A stretch of DNA of 64,000 bases from Renibacterium salmoninarum ATCC 33209 (lineage in GTDB: Bacteria > Actinomycetota > Actinomycetes > Actinomycetales > Micrococcaceae): the NCBI RefSeq assembly GCF_000018885.1, contig NC_010168.1, positions 2,480,001 to 2,544,000 on the forward strand, in the 5' to 3' direction. This document shows positions 57,974 to 64,000 of this stretch, one piece after another (positions within the stretch are counted from its first letter, which is position 1; the number at the start of each line of letters is the position of its first letter). Below the pieces are notes generated by a model. That model had not been told where the DNA came from, made no database searches, and saw only the letters and a program-made list of their open reading frames with translations. Both the position numbers and the translations under genes were made by a program.

Positions 57974-59165
57974 CCAGGCTGGGCTGCCCCTGCGCGTAAT
58001 CCTTGAGCTGGTAACCGTTGACCGCGGCGTCGAAAGCGGCGTTTGCTGCCGCCAATTTAGCCGCATTTTCCTTGCTATCTGCCGAAGACGCATATTTATC
58101 GGCATTGGTCAGGATCAAGGCTTGGTTCTTGCTCACCCATTCACGCAACTCAGATTCATAGGCAACAAACGCGTCCTGATGAGCGTTATGTTTGGCTAGC
58201 TCGCCGGCTAGTACGAATGCGCCCACGAGTGCCACTGAGGTGCCTTGTCCAGAGAGCGGTGAGGGGCAATAAGCGGCGTCGCCAACTAAAGCGATTCGCC
58301 CGCGGTGCCAACGGTCCAGATGAATCTGACCGACGGAGTCGAAATAGAAGTCGGAAGCTTCTTCCATCGCATCAAGTATTTCTGGAATGACCCAACCGAG
58401 CTTGCTGAAGGCGGCCCGGACTAGCGATTTCTGCTGATCAGTATTTCGGTAATCAAAATCATCTGGAAGTTGCCCACCAAAGCCAAGCATCGCGCGGACC
58501 GCGCTATTGCCGCGCGCGCTGTAAAAGATTCCCATGGTGCCAGCCTCTGGATCGGCCGGGTCAAAAAGCTGCTGGATGACCTGCCAATGATCCAAATTGA
58601 GCACATTTGGCGTCGAAAAGATGCCCAAGTGGGTGTGCAGTGGGGTGAAGAACTCAGCCCCCGGGCCAAAGGTTAGCGAACGGGTCCGTGAATGCAATCC
58701 GTCTGCGCCAATAACCAGGTCGAACTCCCGAATCAGGCCGCTTTCGAAGCTAACCGTGACGCCTTTTTCGTGTTCAGCAAGCGCACTGATTGAATCGCCA
58801 AAGATGTACTCGATGTCAGCCGAGGCGTCGAATATCAATTGGGCGAGTTCGTCACGCAGAATCTCGACGTCCGGGCTATCGCTTTCGCCGCCAGTGAGAG
58901 TGTGTTCGGAACTGCTCATGATCTCGTTGCCATCGGCGTCGACCATTGTCATGCCTCGCATGGCCGTCCGATGTTCGTAAAGGGCCGAGCGCAAACCCAT
59001 CCGCGCCATGACCTCTAGCGCCGGGCCTCGTACGTCGATTGGTTGCCCGCCTTGCCGAAGGCCTCCGGGATTGCGTTCCACAACTGTGGGATTGAAGCCG
59101 GAGTGACGCAACCACCAGGCGAGAGTCGGGCCAGCTACGCTAGCGCCGGAGATCAAAATGTCCAT
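57921..59165 (-). CDS. FAD-dependent aromatic-ring-type monooxygenase
   Basis: 414 residues from ATG 59165, preceded by GGAGGATG. The N-terminal FAD-binding GASVAGPTLAWWLRHSGF is followed by NPGGLRQGGQPIDVRG, the middle DG motif DLVIGADGLHSRTRSLTF, and the C-terminal GD motif GRIALVGDAAYCPSPLSGQG. These define the PHBH/TetX-like class of flavin monooxygenases. The substrate is not evident; members hydroxylate aromatics, tetracyclines or polyketides. The last ~18 codons overlap the convergent MFS gene. An upstream ATG (59204) would add an unconserved segment. Intact. Confidence 0.9.
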   Translation of the reverse strand: MDILISGASVAGPTLAWWLRHSGFNPTVVERNPGGLRQGGQPIDVRGPALEVMARMGLRSALYEHRTAMRGMTMVDADGNEIMSSSEHTLTGGESDSPDVEILRDELAQLIFDASADIEYIFGDSISALAEHEKGVTVSFESGLIREFDLVIGADGLHSRTRSLTFGPGAEFFTPLHTHLGIFSTPNVLNLDHWQVIQQLFDPADPEAGTMGIFYSARGNSAVRAMLGFGGQLPDDFDYRNTDQQKSLVRAAFSKLGWVIPEILDAMEEASDFYFDSVGQIHLDRWHRGRIALVGDAAYCPSPLSGQGTSVALVGAFVLAGELAKHNAHQDAFVAYESELREWVSKNQALILTNADKYASSADSKENAAKLAAANAAFDAAVNGYQLKDYAQGQPSLVSARSEFSGRKTHQASQ

Positions 59166-59258
59166 GTCATCCTCCAAAAAAGTATTTGTGTATGACGTAA
59201 ACATAATTGATTATGTGTACTTTGTAAACAGTTAAATTTTGACGTGTTTCTTCGCCTT

Positions 59259-59347
59259 CACCCTCCTCGGATGCATTTTCAGCTTGGGGTGGGCGTATAT
59301 ATCGCAAATTGACCATCCGCATGCTGAAGATGCATCCGAGGAGGGTG
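59259..59347. repeat. intergenic palindromic repeat, family member 1
   Basis: Arms of 25 bases (59259-59283, starting CACCCTCCTCGGATGCATTT; 59323-59347) pair at 24 of 25 positions around a 39-base middle. The right half, CATCCGCATGCTGAAGATGC followed by ATCCG, recurs with two changes at about 61888-61912. It lies between two minus-strand genes. Two members in 2.6 kb suggest a dispersed repeat family. Confidence 0.65.
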
Positions 59348-59374
59348 GAAACCGAAGAGAGCCAGGTGAACGGT

Positions 59375-60419
59375 CTAGATTGCGCCGAAAGGGATTCTGC
59401 TAAGGTCGTCCGGCAGATGCGATGCACCGTCGAACTTTGCCAGCGCTCGCTGCCAGACATCCGCGGGCGCATTAGCTGGCACTAGATGGTGCAACGCTAG
59501 GCTTTTAGCGCCGGCCGCTATGGCTAGATCGACGACGTCGGCTGCTCCGGTATGCGAGCGCAGGTGATGGGAGAGCGTGGCCTGCGCAACCGGGTTTGGT
59601 TTGTCGAAGCGTTCGCGCACCCAATCCAGATCGATTGCTTCATGGAGTAGGAGGTTGGTGCCCTGGGCTAAGGTAACCAGGTTGTCGCAGCGTGCGGTAT
59701 CACCAGAAATTGTCACTGAGCCCTGCTCCGTATCGAAGCGCGAACGCGGGGGCCACCGGCGGATGCTCAACTAGGGCGGCGCTTACCGTGACAAGCTCGT
59801 CACGATAAACCACAAATGGCTCGTGTCGGGGTGCCGGATTTTGGTCCGGGTGAAAGCCAACAGATGCTGGAATCTGGATTTCGTTAGCGTGATAGATCTC
59901 GTCTGGACGGGCTCGTTGACTATCCAGAATCCGCTCATTGAAATCAGTCGCATTGGCGCGAACCAACAGGTCCAGCATCTCGGTGATGCCCGGCGTCGGA
60001 TTCTCCGGTGCCACCATCCGCTGCGCGAGAGCTTAGGGGTAGCCGGTGTAGCCAGAGCGATTTCCGGGCCCGAAGATCTGAACAGGCACCCGGCACAACG
60101 CCATCTCATAGAGACTAAACATCAATAACGGCGCAAGGCCCGCCACATGGTCTGAATGCAGGTGGGTGATGAATACGCCGCGAAGTGCATTGAAATCTAG
60201 GCCGGCTCTTGCCAAGTTCCCGCCCGCGCCGTCACCGCAATCCACCAGGTAAACGGCATCGCCGACGACGGCGGTCGCGATTCCGGAGCGCGGAACGGCG
60301 CCTTCGGAATCACGCCACCATCGTGGTCCGCCTGCGGTGCCCAGCGTAACGACGTACGGCGCTGCTTTATTCACTGGCCGACGAACGCTGCTAACGCGGT
60401 CAGCTGTGCTGCCCGGCAT
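59375..60419 (-). pseudogene. metallo-beta-lactamase-fold hydrolase (RNase Z-like), in-frame stop and frameshift
   Basis: ATG 60419 gives MPGSTADRVSSVRR, then the MBL core: ATAVVGDAVYLVDCGDGAGG and the zinc motif FITHLHSDHVAGLAPL. TAA at 60033-60035 interrupts after RSGYTGYP; the same frame continues MVAPENPTPGITEMLD. A shift near 59735 leads to TEQGSVTISGDTARCDNLV, LLLHEAIDLDWV and HHLRSHTGAADVVDLA, ending at 59375. The layout fits arylsulfatase/RNase Z-like MBL enzymes. Its start overlaps the upstream S10 peptidase gene by 49 bases, so the pair was probably co-translated. Substrate unknown. Confidence 0.86.
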
Positions 60420-61807
60420 TGCGGATTCAAATACATCATGTGCCCGGCCTCGTGATAGTGATGGCTGAAACGATCTCGAGCTTCATCGCTGATGTTCAGG
60501 TGCGCCCAAAAATACTCGGCGGCGAAGTGCGGCGTGGCGCCGTCGTGGTAGCCGTAGTCCACATGAACCCGCAGAGACGGGTTGTAGTTGAGCAACTTTT
60601 CCAGGTCCCCAGTTACTTCGATGGGGCGACCTTCAAAGGTTTTATAGCTCCAAGGCTGTACCCGGCCGGTGAGAATTTCGTAGGGCAGATCATTTTCATA
60701 GCCCAGCTCGGCCCGGATGTAGTGATTAACTGCTGCGGCGTATGGGCCGTTGATGGCGTTTAGCGAAGGGTCATCCCAGTTGATCGAGGCTTGACCGCGC
60801 AAATTTTTCTGCGTGAAACGGCCATCGATTCGGCCCACCGTGAGACCTTCTTCGCGGAGCAATTCGGCCGAGAATTCCGAGTAGTCCCAGCGTAAATTGC
60901 TGCGCCGAACAAAGCCTTCGCTCAAGGTGGTGACGGCAGCGAGCTTGGCCGCGACGTCGTCGTACTCTTCAGTGCTCAGCCTGGAACCTTGGCTCAATGC
61001 GTAACCAAAGTCCTTTGCCGCGAACTCCTCGGCCTCCTCAACGACCTCGGCGAGGCTCCGGTCGGGGTGCCGACCGTGGAAGTGCGCAATCGCGGCTTAA
61101 GTAGGTACGTGTAGCGCATACGGGGTGTCGCTACCGGGCTCAAAATCCAGCGTAGACATGTTCAGTACGGTGGAAATTAAGCCGAGCCCGTTGACCGCTA
61201 AACCGTAAGCATCGAAAAGCCGAGCGGCGACGGCGACGGCGCGCAGCGTGCCGTAGGACTCGCCAACCAAATACTTGGGCGAGAGCCAGCGGTTATTGCG
61301 CATGGTCCAGAGCCGGATGACTTCTGCTACTAAGTCGCGATCTTCAACAAAGGCGTGGAACTCGCCATCTTTGCCGCCCTTGACCACTCGAGAGAAGCCG
61401 GTACTCACGGGATAAATCATCACTAGATCTGCGTGTTTGAGGATGGTCTGCTCATTGTCGAGGAGTCCGTATGGTGCTGGCGTGAGTGCGCCGACGTCGC
61501 CGCTATCTACCAAACGGGGACCGAGGAGCCCCATGTGTAGCCAGACCGAGCTTGAGCCGGGCCCACCGTTGAGGGCGAAAACTACTGGGCGGTTCTCGCC
61601 CTCGACGGTGTATGAAGTAACGAAGATTTCTGCCTTTGCTTTGAGTCCTTTGTTCTTGCCGTCTTTACTTTCCTCTTTCCGCAACACCAAGCGGCCCGCC
61701 GTCGAGGTGTAGTGGAGGCCATTTCGCTCGTGTGCTCGAGTGACGAAGTCGTCACTGACTTCGGGTTCTTTCGATTCGGTGTCTGGGGAGGTCTTTTCGT
61801 CAGCCAT
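60371..61807 (-). pseudogene. S10-family serine carboxypeptidase, in-frame stop
   Basis: ATG 61807 (MADEKTSPDTESKEP); a more upstream start at 61870 is unlikely. The alpha/beta-hydrolase has FALNGGPGSSSVWLHMGLLG (oxyanion region) and the nucleophile in YLVGESYGTLRA. TAA at 61097-61099 interrupts between YALHVPT and AAIAHFHGRHPDR, in one continuous frame. The Asp (HVDYGYHDGATPHFA) and His (YHEAGHMMYLNP) of the triad follow, to 60371. About 478 codons, normal for the family. A single change probably turned a Tyr codon into TAA, judged from the usual PTY. No signal peptide is visible, so it was cytoplasmic. Confidence 0.88.
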
Positions 61808-61829
61808 GGTTCCGAGCCTATGCGTTTCT

Positions 61830-61915
61830 GCCCCGCGCCGGGATGCAATTTCAGCATAGGGATGCGGCAATTACGGCAAATGAAGCATCCGCATGCTGAA
61901 AATGTATCCGGGACG
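61830..61915. repeat. intergenic palindromic repeat, family member 2
   Basis: CCGGGATGCAATTTCAGCAT (about 61838-61857) pairs imperfectly (17 of 20) with the segment ending ATGTATCCGG near 61911. The right half, CATCCGCATGCTGAAAATG, is clearly related to the element at 59259-59347. This copy lies between the divergent S10 peptidase and thioesterase genes, so it cannot be a terminator for either. Confidence 0.6.
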
Positions 61916-61953
61916 GCAGATTTTTGCTCTCTACTCCCCAGTAACATGGCCTC

Positions 61954-62503
61954 ATGCACCTGTTACTGCGGACCATTTGGCACTTCTTCGTTTCCTCGCG
62001 TCAAGCTGCCGCGAGTTTATGGAGCCACACCTCGGTTCGAATGAGAGCCTGGCCTACTGATATCGACATCGCCGGGCACATCAACAACGGAATGTACTTC
62101 TCGCTGATGGACTTAGGGCGATTCGATCTGATGATGCGCTCGGGGATGTGGAAGACAATCCGGGCCAAAAAATGGACTCCGGTAATGAGTGCGGAGACAA
62201 TATCCTTCCGCAAATCGATTGTGCTTTGGCAGAAGTACACGATGGAAACCCGAGTGCTGGGTTTTGATGAGAAGGCAATGTATTTTGAGCAGTGCTATGG
62301 TGGCCGACGGCGATGTTTACGTGCGTGCGTTCATGGCAATGCGGTTGGTGTCCAAGCGAGGGCCCGTGACGAATGAGGAGCTTTTCGCCGAAATTGGTGA
62401 GCCTCCGGCGGATCTCGTTTTGCACGAATGGATTCATACTTGGCGGGCCGACGTCGCATTGCCTGGCGCTCGGAAGCCTGCTCCCTTTAGCTGGAGTCGC
62501 TAG
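61954..62503 (+). pseudogene. hot-dog-fold acyl-CoA thioesterase, frameshifted
   Basis: ATG 61954 begins MHLLLRTIWHFFVSSRQAA. The 4HBT motif follows in DIDIAGHINNGMYFSLMDLG, where Asp/His/Asn near the helix are the usual active-site residues. After FDEKAMYFEQC an extra T near 62293 moves the rest (MVADGDVYVRAFMAMRLVSK, then FAEIGEPPADL) into another frame, ending at 62503. About 183 codons. It belongs to the THEM6/YbgC-like group of thioesterases; the acyl substrate is unknown. It is divergent from the S10 gene and followed 16 bp later by the aminotransferase. Confidence 0.84.
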
Positions 62504-62519
62504 CGCGTAACATGGCGCT

Positions 62520-63704
62520 GTGACTACTGACCTAGGAAAATTCGATTTCAATTCGCCCACCGCGCAGACCTTGCGCACAAGGCAAGGGATTAAATGCAAT
62601 TTTCATCCGGAGGATGTGCTGCCGCTCTGGATAGCCGAAATGGATTTTCCTACCGCACCAGTTATCGTCGCGGAACTACAACGCACTGTCCAGGAAGAGT
62701 CGTTTGGTTACACGCCACCTCGATAGGATGCCTTGGCAGAAGCGCTCGCAGAATTTAGCCGCGTCAGGTACGGCTGGAAATTTGAGCCGGAAGCCATGCG
62801 GATTCTGCCCGAGGTCCTTACTGGGGTTGAAGCGGCAATTGACGCCTTCAACCCATCAGGGAGCTCGGTAATTCTGCCAGTTCCGGCGTATATGCCGTTT
62901 TTCGGTTTGATCGAGTCCATGGGACGGCAACGAATCGAAGTTCCTTTTGTCAACGACGGCGGTCGCTGGATGTTGGACTTGGCCGCTGTGGAGGAAGCGC
63001 TGAAAGCTGGCGCCGGTACGTTGTTGCTGACCAATCCGCACAACCCCTTGGGCAAGATGTTTGGCCACGCTGAGCTCAGTGCGATCTCGGAACTCGTGGC
63101 GCGATACAGTGCGCGGGTGGTAGCTGATGAGATCCACGCTCCCTTGATTTACGACGGCGTACACGTGCCGTACGCTTCCGTCGATGAGGCAGCTTCGGGC
63201 CATACTGCGACGTTGGTATCTACGTCGAAGGCTTGGAATCTTCCAGGGCTCTGTGCCGCCCAAGTGATTTTGGCCAGCGCAAAAGATCGGGCAGTGTGGG
63301 ATTCCTGGACGCAGGAAGATACCCACGGAATCTCACCTTTGGGTGCTCGGGCCGCTACTGCCGCATACCGAGATGGCGGGCCATGGTTGGATGCGCTCCT
63401 GACTCAGCTGCGTGCCAACCGGGAGTTCTTGTTTCAGAGCCTTTCGGCGATTCCCGGCTTGAAAACGATTGCGCCGGAGGCTACATACCTTGCCTGGCTC
63501 GATTTCTCCGCGGTGGACCTTGGCGAGCATTACCGGCTTGGCGAGGGGCCGGCGTCGTACTTTTTACGCGAAGCGAAAGTGGCTTTTGTGCCTGGCAACT
63601 CCTGCGGCGAAGCCAGCGCCGATTGTCTTCGGCTCAATTTTGGCACTACGCAGCCGATTTTGGCGCAGGCGGTTGAGGCTGTGCTGGCAGCATCACCGAG
63701 GTAA
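62520..63704 (+). pseudogene. MalY/PatB-type aminotransferase (cystathionine beta-lyase), in-frame stop
   Basis: GTG 62520 starts MTTDLGKFDFNSPTAQTLRT and DVLPLWIAEMDFPTAPVIVA, the MalY/PatB N-terminus. TAG at 62724-62726 interrupts after SFGYTPPR, and the frame continues DALAEALAEFSRVRYGWKFE. PLP-binding features are intact downstream: TNPHNPLGKMFG, VVADEIHAPLIYDG, the Schiff-base lysine in STSKAWNLPGL, and LRLNFGTTQPIL. About 394 codons. It would have cleaved cystathionine or cysteine S-conjugates. A TTG or similar restart at 62733 would lack the substrate-gating N-terminus. One nonsense change is the only lesion seen. Confidence 0.9.
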
Positions 63705-63728
63705 TGCTGCCAGCACTGTGCTCAGTGC

Positions 63729-64000
63729 TTAGCTCGTAACTCGCTCCACGAATTTCGCGGTGCGTTCGGTTAGGGTGGCAATTTGGCTAGCCCGAGTGGT
63801 TTCCCAATCGGCGTGCCGTTGGCTTGGCTGCAGTTCAACCCGGACATTGCGTGAACAACGGAAATCCGAGCAGATAAGCGTGCCTACGGTATTGCCTTCG
63901 CGCCCCGCGTGCCCTGCCTTGCGTGCAACATAGAGATAAACATCCGTCTCGGCGCGCACGTCGCGGCAAAGGTCACAGATGATCTTTCGGATCTTTCCAC
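63729..64000 (-). CDS. FBP-type treble-clef zinc-finger protein (partial, runs off window)
   Basis: The minus-strand frame is open to the window end, where it reads GKIRKIICDLCRDVRAETDV, then YVARKAGHAGREGNTVGTLI-CSDFRC and the tail RTAKFVERVTS, stopping at 63729. The CxxC...CxxxxC pairs with RxGKAGRxGNTVGTxIC match the C-terminal FBP zinc finger found alone in actinobacteria and fused to EF-G-binding proteins in firmicutes. It is thought to act on ribosome-bound EF-G. The N-terminal part lies outside the window. No lesion is seen in the visible part. Confidence 0.82.
   Translation of the reverse strand, partial: GKIRKIICDLCRDVRAETDVYLYVARKAGHAGREGNTVGTLICSDFRCSRNVRVELQPSQRHADWETTRASQIATLTERTAKFVERVTS

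Noticed and set aside
17520..63704. Stop-codon readthrough or a reassigned stop codon explaining the many in-frame stops
   Set aside because: All three stop codons are involved, intact genes use the same codons to terminate, and four of the affected genes also have frameshifts. Gene decay is simpler.
1..64000. CRISPR array, prophage or integrative element
   Set aside because: No regularly spaced direct repeats, no phage structural or integrase genes, and no attachment-site duplication at the tRNA-Pro 3' end were seen.

Overview
The window looks like chromosome of a moderately GC-rich actinobacterium of the Micrococcaceae. The gene content fits this: sugar ABC operons without their own ATPase, a MarP-type protease, a Crp/GlxR-like regulator, a CopD-CtaG fusion, HU with an AK-rich tail, and GH92 with an LAxTG sorting signal. 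Three almost identical IS3-family elements and roughly as many broken genes as intact ones fit Renibacterium salmoninarum and its element IS994 best. That name is an inference from memory of the species, not something the sequence proves.

Layout. 1-4.2 kb: carbohydrate ABC importer operon (binding-protein tail, two permeases, frameshifted ROK kinase, ROK repressor). 4.2-5.6 kb: zinc-ribbon protein behind an AT-rich inverted repeat, then a CtaG-like cytochrome oxidase assembly protein. 5.9-9.9 kb: second sugar ABC operon with a DeoR regulator; its binding protein and first permease are frameshifted. 9.9-17.4 kb: largely intact housekeeping block (aroQ, MarP-like protease, Crp, NUDIX, RidA, DUF4177, class A PBP, metallophosphoesterase). 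17.5-26.2 kb: decayed secreted and cell-wall genes around IS copy 1: a DUF2690-like gene with an in-frame stop, a peptidoglycan-binding/DUF1906-type gene cut by the IS, and a giant RHS/YD-repeat gene cut by the same IS. 26.4-30 kb: broken AAA ATPase plus three membrane-protein genes of unknown function. 30.1-33.7 kb: heterodimeric ABC exporter, both genes broken. 33.8 kb: tRNA-Pro and a strong terminator. 34-38.5 kb: GH92 mannosidase and S9 peptidase, each cut by IS copy 2. 38.6-43.2 kb: thioredoxin/NHL gene (broken), CopD-CtaG fusion, HU. 43.4-47.1 kb: aldo/keto reductase, small ParB-like protein, broken antiporter, broken Tat-exported phosphatase. 47.3-49.2 kb: IS copy 3 and a TetR gene that lost its start. 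49.2-54 kb: alanine dehydrogenase with a divergent PucR-type regulator, broken FMN-dependent hydroxy-acid oxidase, Gfo/Idh oxidoreductase. 54-59.2 kb: two MFS transporters, a lipoprotein, an FAD monooxygenase. 59.4-63.7 kb: four consecutive broken genes (MBL hydrolase, S10 carboxypeptidase, thioesterase, MalY-like aminotransferase). An FBP zinc-finger protein then runs off the end.

The dominant theme is genome decay. Nine genes carry a stop codon in an otherwise continuous frame, using all three stop codons. About 18 frameshifts occur elsewhere, and each IS copy joins unrelated sequence on its two sides, with no matching target duplications. Losses fall mainly on sugar import, secreted hydrolases, exporters and catabolism; cell-wall synthesis, shikimate, regulation and nucleoid genes are intact. 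A second theme is a set of long intergenic palindromes, two of which belong to one repeat family.
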